From positions 6,200,001 through 6,264,000 of the forward strand of contig NC_089422.1 in the NCBI RefSeq assembly GCF_013426205.1: DNA of 64,000 nucleotides. Direction: 5' to 3'. The notes under the pieces were generated by a model, which saw only the letters and a list, made by a program, of their open reading frames with translations, was not told the DNA's origin and searched no databases. The position numbers and the translations under genes were made by a program. How positions within the stretch are numbered: the stretch's first letter is position 1; the number at the start of each line of letters is the position of its first letter. Below are positions 46,531 through 56,670 of the stretch, in pieces. This stretch comes from Metarhizium brunneum. Its lineage: Eukaryota; Ascomycota; Sordariomycetes; Hypocreales; Clavicipitaceae.

Positions 46531-48954
46531 TTATCCCTTGACAAGGCGATCACCCTCGCCGTCTTCATCACTCTGCTCGTCGTCGTCGTCTTCCTCCTCA
46601 TCCTCCTCCTCTTCTTCAGTCTCTTCTTCCTCGGTTTCCTCTTCCGTTTCCTCCTCTGTTTCTTCACTCTCCTCCTCTGCAAGCCAATCATCCAAAGTCT
46701 TGGTGCCCACACCCTCTCCCAAGCCATTCAGCTTATTAGGTGGCGGCCTCGAGGTCACGGCTTGGTCCAACATATGACCTGCCGGCACAGCGCTCTGTTC
46801 ACCATGTCGAGGAGACGTGCCGCCATCGGCATGGTCTCTGAGGCGAGGATCAGGTTCTCTGCCCGGCTCGACCCAGTCGGGAAGTGCTTCATACCCCCTC
46901 AGACCATGAATGCCGCCGCCGCCAGCCAGAGCTAGCGTCGAGGAGCCCAACAAAAACCCCTTTCTCGACTCCGATGGACTGGGAGCTTGCGGCGCCGGTT
47001 TGGGTGCTAAAAGTATCAATGTAGCCAGTTGAGGGACCTCAAGCAGCGCTTTATACATTCTAGCCCGATCTCGCAATTCGTAAGAGGTGTCATATCTTAC
47101 AAGTAGGAGTAAGTAGTCCCACAGACGGGTGATAGGGTGGGCGTCCGGCTCTTGTTGGGAATTCTCTTCTGTTTCCTCGGTCTTCTCAGTGTCAGACTTT
47201 CTATTCAGAAAATGAAGGTAAACTTTGGCTCCGAGAAGTAAAATCTGTCGCTTGGCAGCCTCAGGCTCATTGACAAAGTCTTTCAACAGAATACGGAGAA
47301 CATCTGGGGCAATATTGTCTTCGCCGTTCAGACCAGAGAACTCGCCCACCAGCCAAATAATGGAGGCTCTGGCCTGCGGGTCAGACGCTGAATCAAGATT
47401 CTTGGCCAGCCGAACGACAGTTCCGACATGGCCTTCAGGATCCTGCTGTATCAAGTGACGAATGACTGTCAAAGACTCTGCTGTTGAAGTCCCGTCTAAA
47501 CTAGTGGTTTGGCTAAGAAGAAGTTTGAGACATCTGGGGGCCGTCTTGGCGTCGGATTGGGCACATCTTCCAATTGCCCTTACCGCTTCCAGTACCAGAG
47601 CCTTGTTTGAGCTCTGAGAAAAGTGTTCCAGCTCTTTCAAGATAAGACTCTTGATGTGGAGCGGACTGTGCGGGAAAATGAGTGTCAACACTTCCAGCTT
47701 GAGTTCTCTTACCGGCGCAGGATCAGTAGCCCTAACAAGAAAGTGAGTGGCATATTTGACAAAGTCCTTTGGCCTCTTGAGACAAACTGAAACAATGTTG
47801 TATAATGCAAGCTGTTGAATATCCTGTGCCCCCCGCAAAAGTGCAATCAATGGCCCAATAGCGAGCTTGACGTATTCTAGAGTGCCAATTTCAAGGTAGC
47901 ACCTCGTTACTGAAACAACAACGCCTGAATTTCGGCTTTGAAGCAGTGGCTTGATGCTGTTGAGTAACAATAGCAGGTCACTGTTGAGGGGAACCTGCTG
48001 CGTCTTCTTGGCATGTGGCGAGTCGGCATAAAAGTCATCCGCATTCGTATCCCGATGTGGTGAAGTTGCGGCGGGCTCCTTAACCCTAGGGAAACATTTC
48101 CTAGCGTAATATACCATGAGCCTAAGCATGGCCAGCTGGCTCCATTCGTCCATGTCCACAATCTTCCGCACCAGGCTTCTGTAGTGTGGATGGATCAGGT
48201 CGATTCTGTCCGGGCAGACCTCCAGGAAAGCAGATACGGCTGCACCAGCTACGAAGTATTGCTTGTCGCCGATGAGAGTCGTGAGATAGCCAATCAGTTC
48301 TGGCGACTGGCTAGGATCTAAGCGATAGCGTTTTGGGATAGAGAGCGCTGCAGCTTTCCGCACATGAGGACTCATGTCGGCGACTCCATGCTTGACAGCA
48401 ACCAGCACATATGGGTTGATTGATTCCGCACCGATTCCAGACACCGTCTTGAGCGCCAAGGCTCGCATCTGTGGGTTTGGGTCGGATTGTGACGACTTAA
48501 GCATGATATTGACCGATATGAGAGCCTGGTCGGATTCCTCCTCGGCATGATGGGTGAGGTATATATAGGCCAGCTTCTTGATCTCGGTATTCGTCGCTGC
48601 AACCTGTTTGGCGACAGACTTGAAGAAACCCAGCGTCTCTTGGCCTCGATACATCATCTGGACATTTGTGAGTATACAGTCAGAGATGGGTCGCGGGACC
48701 TGCCCTACGCACCGATATAACCAGCCGCAAGGCGCCCAACACATCTTTATCACTCCCGCTCTCAAGATTCCTCTCAATGTCTCTTGGGCTGAGGGACGGA
48801 GAGCTCGAGCCGACATTGCGCGTAGCTTGTGCCACGTCGAGGGTAAGGGCCCTTGCTGAGGTGGACTCGGTCAGTTGTGCAAGAGAACGGAGGGCAGGCG
48901 TGAGGAATGCTTACCTGACCCTAGGAAACTAGACATCCTCGATATGGACTCCAT
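46531..48954 (-). CDS. APL6: AP-3 adaptor complex subunit beta
   Basis: Exons 48915-48954, 48713-48855, 46531-48657; predicted 769 aa. The start MESISRMSSFLGSARALTLD and LSPRDIERNLES..DKDVLGALRLVIS lead into the adaptin trunk of alpha-helical repeats: FFKSVAKQVAATNTEIKKLA, YIYLTHHAEEESDQALISVN, DPNPQMRALALKTVSGIG, and SPHVRKAAALSIPKRYRLDP. The beta subunit of AP-3 works in Golgi/endosome-to-vacuole transport of selected cargo. The C-terminus is an extreme acidic hinge (~700-765; runs of EE(T/S) then EEDDDDEQSDEDG) ending GDRLVKG; no folded ear domain follows. Introns are 59 and 55 nt. The ATG at 48954 is supported because it restores the family N-terminus through a 40-nt first exon. Confidence 0.92.
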
Positions 48955-49520
48955 ATCGAAGATGTGGGCCAAGCCTCCGCTGCTGACGCTGCCTGCGGGT
49001 TTGTGTTGCGACAGCTGGGGAGGCGTGAAGTTGATGATGGACGAAGTCTACCTGGGCTGCCGACACTGGCGCTGAGTACTCCGTACTAGTAGCAGCTCCC
49101 TTGGTACGTATGCCCGCCATTGACCCCACACTGTCTGCCCCTCCACTAGCTTATTTGACTCGACTCAACCACTTTCTTCCTTAGATGAGGCTCGAGTCGT
49201 GACTTCACCCCATTTCAAATTCCCTTGATGTTTGAACTCTGACAAGAAAAAACCATGACGCTACATCGAAAATCTCCAACAGACTACTCCAGTTTTGCCG
49301 AATCTCTTCGTGCCCTAGCCTCCGCTAGAAAATGAGGCATGCGCAGTCTGGGTTACTCGCAAGGCAAAAGGCAAAAGACCACGGCCAATCAGTCACTTCA
49401 CGACTTCCCAAGACCATGACAAGCGCATACGGATTACCGCCTCCGCCGCTGCTCAATACAAGTCCAGATCCAGCTCACCTCTGATTTGTCCATAAAAACA
49501 CCCCTGGTCAGCATTGCACC
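48955..49520. other. Divergent intergenic region APL6/218-aa gene
   Basis: 566 bp shared promoter space. A TACGGAGTA-core motif (minus, TACTCCGTAC) lies at 49077, about 120 bp upstream of the APL6 ATG, where transcription would be expected to start. Confidence 0.6.
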
Positions 49521-50177
49521 ATGGCCGGATTGCAGCCTACCATCCTCCGACCCGTCACACCATCCGAGCTCTTGCAGTATCTCATCGCCAACACCACATA
49601 CCCGACGACAGTGGTCGTAGCATGGCCCCGAGACCAGTTCACAAGCGCCCTCGTGCAAGACATTCAGCAGCAAGAGTCCCACCGAGCTGAAGGGGGCAAA
49701 GACGAGCACAGCCACCCACTTCTTCGCGCAACGCTCCTCCAAACAGCCACCGCGCGACACATCAACATCGTCTTCGCACCAACAGTGACGCATCTGCGCG
49801 CCCATCTGTCCACATTCTCGGCTTCTAAATCTAGAATACCCGCGCCGCCGAGGCTGGACTCCCTGCGAGAGCCGCCAGCACTCATTGTATATGGTCTGTT
49901 GGACATACACCGCGATGGAATGGAGTGGTCGGCCCAGGGAATAAGTTTATCAGCAGCGGCATTCGTCGAGAGCGCACTCAGGAACAAATTCCGCGCAGTG
50001 GCGGTTGAAGCGAGACGAACGAGTGATGAAGAAGAGCTGGAGCAATCTCTGAAAGAAAACGTGCCCGTTCTAACAGGAACGCCGTTGAAGGAGGATGGTT
50101 CATGGAGTGGGCCGATTGTCCCAGTGGGTAGAGTACTGGGCAGTTGGTTCAAGATAGATGCCAAAACAGATGAATAA
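49521..50177 (+). CDS. Conserved-looking small protein of unknown function
   Basis: Intronless, 218 aa; family not recognised. The protein alternates hydrophobic strands and helices: TTVVVAWPRDQFTSALVQDI (~29-48), HINIVFAPTVTHLRAHLSTF (~81-100), PALIVYGLLDIHRDG (~118-132) followed by a helix SLSAAAFVESALRNKF, and a C-terminal VGRVLGSWFKIDA. The third strand ending in LLD and the order of elements recall RecA/Rad51-paralogue-like folds such as Shu-complex proteins, but there is no Walker A motif, so this is a weak structural guess. Coding is supported by position just after the leader, lack of stops, and a 173-bp gap to the NUF2 stop. It shares a divergent promoter with APL6. Confidence 0.65.
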   Translation: MAGLQPTILRPVTPSELLQYLIANTTYPTTVVVAWPRDQFTSALVQDIQQQESHRAEGGKDEHSHPLLRATLLQTATARHINIVFAPTVTHLRAHLSTFSASKSRIPAPPRLDSLREPPALIVYGLLDIHRDGMEWSAQGISLSAAAFVESALRNKFRAVAVEARRTSDEEELEQSLKENVPVLTGTPLKEDGSWSGPIVPVGRVLGSWFKIDAKTDE

Positions 50178-50350
50178 CGTCAATCTGATTCCATCATTTC
50201 GTTTTGCTAACTGACACTGGCCTAGTGATGTAATAACTTGTAAATGCCTCCAACGCCAAGCCGTGGTATCTCATCATATCCATTCATATTAGACATGTTA
50301 AAATGAAAAAAAAAAAAAGAAGCAAAGAAATTAGCCCTCAAAAACACTGC

Positions 50351-51792
50351 TCAACTGATAGACTGCTCCATTTCCGTAATGTATAGCTTGATGTGTGCCT
50401 CCATCTTGAGATACTCGTCGTACGCGGCGTGCACCTCATTTTCAATGTTCTCTTTGAGGTCAAGCATCTGTCTCTCATTAGTTCTCTGAAATGGCGTCAA
50501 GACATGACGGCACAGCTCACCTTCTTCTCCTTCTGCTCAATCCTGACCCTCCGAATCTCCATCTCTTTGCCTTTGTCTGTGTGTTCTTCCGTCAACTTTC
50601 GGTGAATGGCGCTTAGCTCATGCATTTTCTCCTTGGCTTCCTGAGCCTTTTGGTGACTCTGCTCGCGCAACTTCTCAGTTCGATCAGCCCACTTGCTCAA
50701 CTGCCGTCGCAGCAACACTTCGGAGCGTTCCACCTCTCTGGCGTTATTTCCCCTTTCAGATAAGGCGTCGCGTTGCTTGGAATTTCTGACCATTTCTTCC
50801 TCTTCCTTTGCAAGTTCGGTAGCGATTTCGTCGAGAATCTTGATACATGACGCAACGTCCGTTGATACCACGGTGAATGAGTCCGTCGATGTCTGGAGTG
50901 CACGCGCTCTGCGGTCGAGCGCATCAATGTGCGCCTTGTCGTTGTTGAGAATCTCGCGTAGCTCTGTCAGATTATCGTGCAATGCCGACGGGCTTTGCAG
51001 CATGTACGGCCGCAGCTTATTGCTTTCTTGCTTTAATGTTAATTTATCTTGTGTTTTCTGCTCCAAACGACTCGTGAGCTCGCCCTTCTTCGCCTTGGCC
51101 TCGTCTAATCTTGCCGCGACTGTCTTTTGATGTCGTTGCAGCTCGAGCAGCTGCTTCTTGAGCTCCTCGTTTCTCATTGTCTTTTCACGGACCTGGGCCT
51201 CCATGGCCTTGCGATTATGTCTCATGTCTTCAAGTCGCGCCTCGTTTTCCTGGTTTTCCGCATGCAGCGTCTCAATTCTACTCTTTGTTGACTCGGATTT
51301 GTTGTAATATTCGTCGATGAGTGTGGTCTGCGACTCGCGGAATCGGACAAAGTTGATGAGGTAGCTGAATATTTTGACCAGGCGTTCATACGTAGGCTTG
51401 TACAAGTCGTTGAATGTAAAGTCGGTGATTCCACACTCGTATAGCAGCCGGCGCAGCGATACATAGAATCCCATCAAGTTACGCGTGTCGGTGGGCACCA
51501 CGTCAGAGAATTCGCCGCAAACGTCTTCCGCGGCAGCGCGCATTGCCGGCTCGACCGTTTCTCTCGTGGAATTGAGCAGCAACTCTGCGAACCACTCGAA
51601 GATTTGTTGTACATGCGCAGGGTTCGGTTTCTGAAGGTCCGCGACCGTGAAGTGAATGCCAATGTCGGTGATGCAGCCCACGATTTCGCGGTCTGGGAGA
51701 CGCATGAAGGCATCGGCTTCATCCTCCTTTTTCCGGGACCGGCCCTGCTGTTGATTCGTGGGTATGATGCTCATTCTCGGGTTGTACGCCAT
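50351..51792 (-). CDS. NUF2: Kinetochore protein Nuf2 (Ndc80 complex)
   Basis: Exons 50521-51792 and 50351-50467; predicted 462 aa. The N-terminal calponin-homology-like domain is clear: [60 protein letters not shown], and [20 protein letters not shown]. The rest is a long coiled coil ([20 protein letters not shown] onward). Nuf2 pairs with Ndc80; their heads bind microtubules and the C-terminal coil joins Spc24/Spc25. The 53-nt last intron separates EQKEKK from [12 protein letters not shown]; without splicing a stop follows after seven residues. The final exon restores the expected coiled-coil end. Length matches fungal Nuf2. Confidence 0.95.
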
Positions 51793-52423
51793 GTTGTCGT
51801 TTTATTTTCTGCTTGTGCCGAATGTTGAAAGCGACAAACTCGGCGGGATTGGGATGCCGCGTTGCTGGTCGCGTTGCGTTGCCATGGGAAACCAAAACAT
51901 CGACGCGTGGGGCAAAGTCAACCTTGAACCCAACCAATCCTGCCTGCCTCTCCTTCCTTGAACTATCAGGGCGGGTGGGCAATTAACCTTTGCAACTGTG
52001 CAATAGTTAGCTGGTATTCCTTGTGTTATACATGTACAGGAAAGGATAAAAATAATATGTACTATTTTTTATCTTCTTTTTTTTCTGGCACGATACTCAT
52101 GACATTTGTGGTAGCCGACAGGTTCAGCTCAAACTACATACAAACGTACATACATATGTAGCTACTGATTCTTAGAAACCGATTCACACGCAACCATAAG
52201 CCAGTCTTGACAAGTCACGAGACGTATCGCGCAGTTTTTGTGCTATCAAATACAACAGTGTCTTCGTTTACTTGGTCATACACCACATGTCTTCTGACAG
52301 AGACATAGCGTCTACGTCTAATATCAATTATTATACATTGTATGGCATGCTGCAGAGGAATTCCTGGCCCCTGATTGCGCCCTTTATACACTTCACATTC
52401 TAACCCAGCTCTTCCTGGCCCGT
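51793..52423. other. Intergenic region NUF2 promoter / thioredoxin 3' end
   Basis: 631 bp between two minus-strand genes. Mostly AT-rich with a CATACAAACGTACATACATATG stretch near 52135-52160 (given as position only for its full extent). No gene seen. Confidence 0.5.
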
Positions 52424-53048
52424 TCATGCGGCAATCTTCTTCAAGGCCTCTAGCAGGGCAGGAGGATTGGCTCCAACCATCTCGTCAACCTTCTTCCCAT
52501 CTTTGAAGAAGAAAAACGTAGGCATGGCGCGAACGCCCAGAGCTTGTGTCACAGCCGGCAATTCGTCGACATCAAATTTGACAAAGTGGACTCTGTCCTT
52601 GAAGACGGCGTCCTCGGAGTGTCTGTAATTGGGATATGAATTAGCAAAGTAGTTTTTTTTTTTTTTAAGTTTGAATACGTAAATGACTAAGCGTGACCGG
52701 GGCATCTTCAAGATTCTTTATATAACTCGAGAGCAAATACGGCATACTTTTCAAGGATGGGAGCAATTGCCTTGCAAGGGCCGCACCACGTAGCGAAGCA
52801 GTCAACAATGACTCGGTCGTTTTCAGTTACAGCTTTCTGGAATTCCTCGGCACTAGCGTAATGCGATAAATCGTTAGCTCTGATGCTTGAGTCAAGGCTG
52901 CTGAGGTGCAATACGTTTTGACGTTGTGAACGATTCTCCTGGCCGCTGACAGGTGAAACGCCCTGGAAGCGACTGGCGGTCGCACCGACGTGACTATGTT
53001 AGCCCGCGCCGTCGAGGCCAACTGCCCAATAAAACGGGAGGATAGCAT
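52424..53048 (-). CDS. Thioredoxin, probably mitochondrial
   Basis: Exons 52915-53048, 52748-52852, 52424-52622; predicted 145 aa. The first ~38 residues form a basic, Ser/Ala-rich presequence ([18 protein letters not shown], then [12 protein letters not shown]) with an FHLS cleavage-like site. A full thioredoxin domain follows: [14 protein letters not shown], the active site [12 protein letters not shown] with Cys68 and Cys71, FVKFDVDEL, and the cis-Pro loop [15 protein letters not shown]. The protein resembles mitochondrial Trx3 of yeast; a disulfide reductase for matrix partners and peroxiredoxin. Introns are 62 and 125 nt, the second containing a 15-nt T run in the sense strand. Joins K-T-AEEF and LE-K-HSEDA keep conserved residues. 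The 5' leader has ATGAG-type pentamer repeats (plus-strand 53052-53080). Confidence 0.92.
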
Positions 53049-54468
53049 CTGGAGAGATGAGATGAGATGAGATGAAATGAATTGCGTCGAGTCAAATGTT
53101 GTGAACAACTGAGGGATGAAGTGGTGTTGAAATTTCGGATGGTCCGCTCCTCGGGATGCCACCTCATTGGTGTGTGGTGACGACGGGCGGAGTTCGTTGC
53201 TTTCGAGCGAGCATCTACGCATCTACCACGGAGTTACTATGTGCGAAGCTGTCGAGTAGTGGGAGAATAACCAGGCTAAATTAGACGTCTGTCCTGGCTT
53301 AACACAACGTTTCTCTTGGCACAGGAGAAAACTCATTCAGCAAATAATAAGCCTTTCTTCCTCGAAAGTTCTCCCGCAACGTCAACTATACTCCCATCTC
53401 AGAGCCTAGTACCTACAACATTGATACATTCATAATCGTCAGGCAACACTAAAGTCGTAGCCAACTATTCCAATTGACCTATCAAACTCGACCCTATCCG
53501 TGACTAAATTCTACATCCAAGTACGCAAATTCGCCACTGTCCTCTATGTAGCAGCTACAGAAGCGCAACAGAGGCAAAAAGCTCAAAACACCATTTGAAA
53601 AAGCACCATTGGCTCGCCAATATGCAAACGCCCCCCTTAAAAAAAACATAAAGCCACACCAAGACCAGTCTTTCCTCTTTTTGTGCCCCACTGTTCTGGC
53701 AATGAATTACAACAAAAGTACAAAGCACAAGGATCAAGTTTCTCCCGATCAATGAGGTAACCTAAGCTCTGCTGTGAGGTGGAGCTCATGAGACCGTGAT
53801 GGCGAGTAATTGATAAATGCCTCGGGTAGTTCAGAGGTATAATAGCAAACAGAAAAATCCAAGACAAAAGTACGGGGGCTATCCATGGGTATCTTATGCA
53901 GTATGTGTGCTCGAAATGACAAGAGACAAGCGCTGTATAGCTAAGGGTCGATATAAACAGGACCTGTGATTCGATCCAAGAGGTCTGAGGGGGTGGGACA
54001 GCGTGCGAATATGCACCCGCTGAGCTTCCTAGCTTTCGGCATCGCAGTAATTCGAATTACCCGTATCGAAGAGTTTTCTAATCCCGTTCATTTTCGTAAT
54101 TTTTCGCGTTTTTTTTTTCGTAATGATATTTAGTTGGTCTTTTCGAGTTTTTATAGGTGCTTTGTCGGTATGTAGTGTTTTGTTGGGTTTTATTGATTTT
54201 CAAGTTTTTAGATTTTTGGTGGTTGTGTCACCAATGGTGTTACCAAACACCGGCGGTAAGGCATCTGTACCAATGTGTTGACATGTAGATAGTAAAAGAA
54301 TGTCAAGGGTGGTTCCTCCCGAGGAGTACTACACAAAAAGTGATTAGACAAAGGAAATACTCATATATCCAACGGGTATTAGAAAACTCTTCTTTCGGTG
54401 TAATTGGAATGCTAGTGCTTTATTGGGGAGTAGCAGTGTGCTTGATCGCAGTCTCGCGTCACCCTCCC
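53049..54468. other. Intergenic region upstream of thioredoxin gene
   Basis: 1.42 kb, AT-rich, T-tracts near 54105-54220. It contains the thioredoxin promoter and presumably the 3' UTR of the next gene. No gene or dispersed motif seen. Confidence 0.55.
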
Positions 54469-56670
54469 TTATTGCTTATGCCCGACTTCTCGGTATATAA
54501 GGATGGCGTTATCTTCCTCGTCCCCTGAATCAATGTTTAACAACCCATGTTGGCTGCGGATGGTGTCTCTGTTATGGTTATGAAACTGCACGACCTCGGG
54601 TTTGGCGCCAACGCGTCCCCACTTCACATCATCGGTGATCGTAATCGATTCTCCCGCATCACTACTGGGGCGTCCTTCACCTGAGCGACGTCCACTAGCC
54701 ACTGTGCCTGGACTTCTGTCTGGTGCCAGCCGGGAAAGGTATTCGTCATCGGCGATAGCCAAGTCTTCTCGGGTCGAATTCGTAGGAGACTCTGATGGTG
54801 CATTCTCACGACGATGCGCTCTCAACAAGCTATCTCGCTTCACCGACATCCTCATGCTACCTACACGCCCACTGAGCCACGACCCTTCAGAGTCTATCGA
54901 AGCCAGCGATATGGACACGTGGGGCTCGGCTGATTGCGCGCCTTGAGGTCGTTCTATTGAAGGCGGGGTACCGTGTCGTGAGGGAGGTGTTGGTCTTGAA
55001 TCTATTTCGGACGACTTCTCCGCAAGCACAGGGAGCGGTGGATCAGCTTCGGGGGACTGTACTCTGGAGTCTGGTGGTGATAGAGGAAATTCGGGTAAAT
55101 CTTCCCGGAACCTCGACTTGGTTCGTTTAGGTATGCCGGCGCCCGCCTTGGCGGCCAAATAATTGGCTGGGTTGGACATATCTTCGCCCTGCAGCCTGGC
55201 CAACGCTTCAGCCTGTGCTTGGTTTTGCGTAGCTGCACCGGCAGCCTGCATCTCCTCGCGTGAGGTATTGGAGAAAGACGACGGGCCGGAATACCTCTGA
55301 TTCCTGCTTCCCCATTTCAGCAGGGAAGAGAAAGAGAGTCGGCTACCGGCTTTGGTGCTGCATTCGGAATTCTTGCGACCGGATGCTCCGTCGGCGGGTT
55401 GGTCTTTATCAGAGCCAAGCGTTGACTTAGACCTTGACTTCTTGGACCGCAGCATGCCCGCCAGCTTCGATCCCTGGGGGGAGGCAGAAACCGGCTGCTG
55501 GGGTTCCTCAATCCTTGGAGGTGTTAACAGTGTTTGCTCCTGAGAAGGCGCAGGCTCATCATCTCGAGAAGATGTTTCCGGACGGTGGAACGATTCTAAC
55601 GGCTTTGGGGGCTCTGCGTCATCCTCCATATCAGCCGGAGCATCAGGCAATGTGTCTGAATCCCGTCTCTTAGAGGATGTGACCACGGCTGATGCAGGCT
55701 CAATACCCAAGCCAACCAATTCGCGACCCATAACGCCTCGTTCCAAGTTCTCGGGTGGCGGTGTGCCTGCTTTCTGCGCCTCCGCCTTCTCTCTGCGATG
55801 TCGTTCCGCTCTGCGTGCTAACCGCCGGTCCATTCGCTCCTGATCCTGTTGTCGTCGTCTTTCCCTCCGGCGGTTGTCCCTCTCCATCAGTTCCCTCAGG
55901 TCCTTTGCATCGAGTTCGTTGGCAAGATCATCCATGCGCTTCCGCGAATCAAACTGATTTTCTTGTATAGGCTGTCGCTCTCCAAGTGGTTTCTTCAGTG
56001 ACTCTGCTGCCCCTGAAGTAGTTCCCCTCGAGGTTGTATATCTCATGCTTGGGGTATATTTTAGTGTAGGCCGCGGAGCAAGCGAGTCCAGAGCCGATAT
56101 CTTGTACGAGATGAAATCCGAATCTACTGACATGGCTGATGGTACAGAGTCAGGGTACGGCAAGGAAACCTGTGACGCCGGCACTTGCTGATGGCTCAGA
56201 CCACCAGTTTTTGCCCTTTTTGTAGCTTGCTTGGAGTTGGAGCGAGCATGACCGTCCGCAGCCACCCGCGCCGGCATATAGGCGCTCATGGCCTTGATTT
56301 CAGCCTCTCTGTCATGGTCATCTCGTCTTCGCTTGCTGCTTTTTCGCCTCGTTGGATGCAAAGTTGGTGTACGTTCCCAAGCTACTCCAGATGCCTGTTC
56401 ATTGTCTGGATTTGGTCTTGGCTGGTTTGCCGCTTCGGCATTGCGCCGTGCCCGGTCGATACGGATAGAGTCATGGCGACCGGGCGAAAAACTATAGGTT
56501 CGTGGTCGTCGCTGGAGCTTTGCCGGTTCTGTCCGTGCCTTCTTGGATGCGGTCTTTGCAGGGACAGCATCGGCCTGATTGCGAACCGGCGCGGCTTCGT
56601 TGTCGGAGAGGGCAGCGCCACTCCGAGAGCGTTTGCGAGTGCTCTTGCGTCGAAATGGCCAAAGGGCCAT
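54469..56670 (-). CDS. Large basic/Ser-rich protein with coiled coil, unknown function
   Basis: Single open frame of 733 aa from the ATG at 56670 (MALWPFRRKSTRKRSRSG); the frame is also open slightly upstream but without another ATG in context. I do not recognise a domain. The N-terminal ~150 residues are basic with several NLS-like clusters (RRKSSKRRRDDHD). Residues ~245-310 form a highly charged helix (DLRELMERDNRRRERRRQQD, RRLARRAERHRREK), probable coiled coil. The middle is Ser/Pro-rich disorder with KSKSR blocks and RLSFSSLLKWGSRNQRY. The end, WGRVGAKPEVVQFHNHN and LLNIDSGDEEDNAILIY, looks ordered and possibly conserved. The arrangement suggests a nuclear or cortical scaffold; that is speculation. 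Coding status rests on length, composition and regular codon pattern. Confidence 0.75.
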   Translation of the reverse strand: MALWPFRRKSTRKRSRSGAALSDNEAAPVRNQADAVPAKTASKKARTEPAKLQRRPRTYSFSPGRHDSIRIDRARRNAEAANQPRPNPDNEQASGVAWERTPTLHPTRRKSSKRRRDDHDREAEIKAMSAYMPARVAADGHARSNSKQATKRAKTGGLSHQQVPASQVSLPYPDSVPSAMSVDSDFISYKISALDSLAPRPTLKYTPSMRYTTSRGTTSGAAESLKKPLGERQPIQENQFDSRKRMDDLANELDAKDLRELMERDNRRRERRRQQDQERMDRRLARRAERHRREKAEAQKAGTPPPENLERGVMGRELVGLGIEPASAVVTSSKRRDSDTLPDAPADMEDDAEPPKPLESFHRPETSSRDDEPAPSQEQTLLTPPRIEEPQQPVSASPQGSKLAGMLRSKKSRSKSTLGSDKDQPADGASGRKNSECSTKAGSRLSFSSLLKWGSRNQRYSGPSSFSNTSREEMQAAGAATQNQAQAEALARLQGEDMSNPANYLAAKAGAGIPKRTKSRFREDLPEFPLSPPDSRVQSPEADPPLPVLAEKSSEIDSRPTPPSRHGTPPSIERPQGAQSAEPHVSISLASIDSEGSWLSGRVGSMRMSVKRDSLLRAHRRENAPSESPTNSTREDLAIADDEYLSRLAPDRSPGTVASGRRSGEGRPSSDAGESITITDDVKWGRVGAKPEVVQFHNHNRDTIRSQHGLLNIDSGDEEDNAILIYREVGHKQ

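Noticed and set aside
39611..51792. Functional link between Bqt4 and Nuf2 as a chromosome-biology cluster
   Set aside because: They are 9 kb apart with unrelated metabolic and trafficking genes between; proximity is probably chance.
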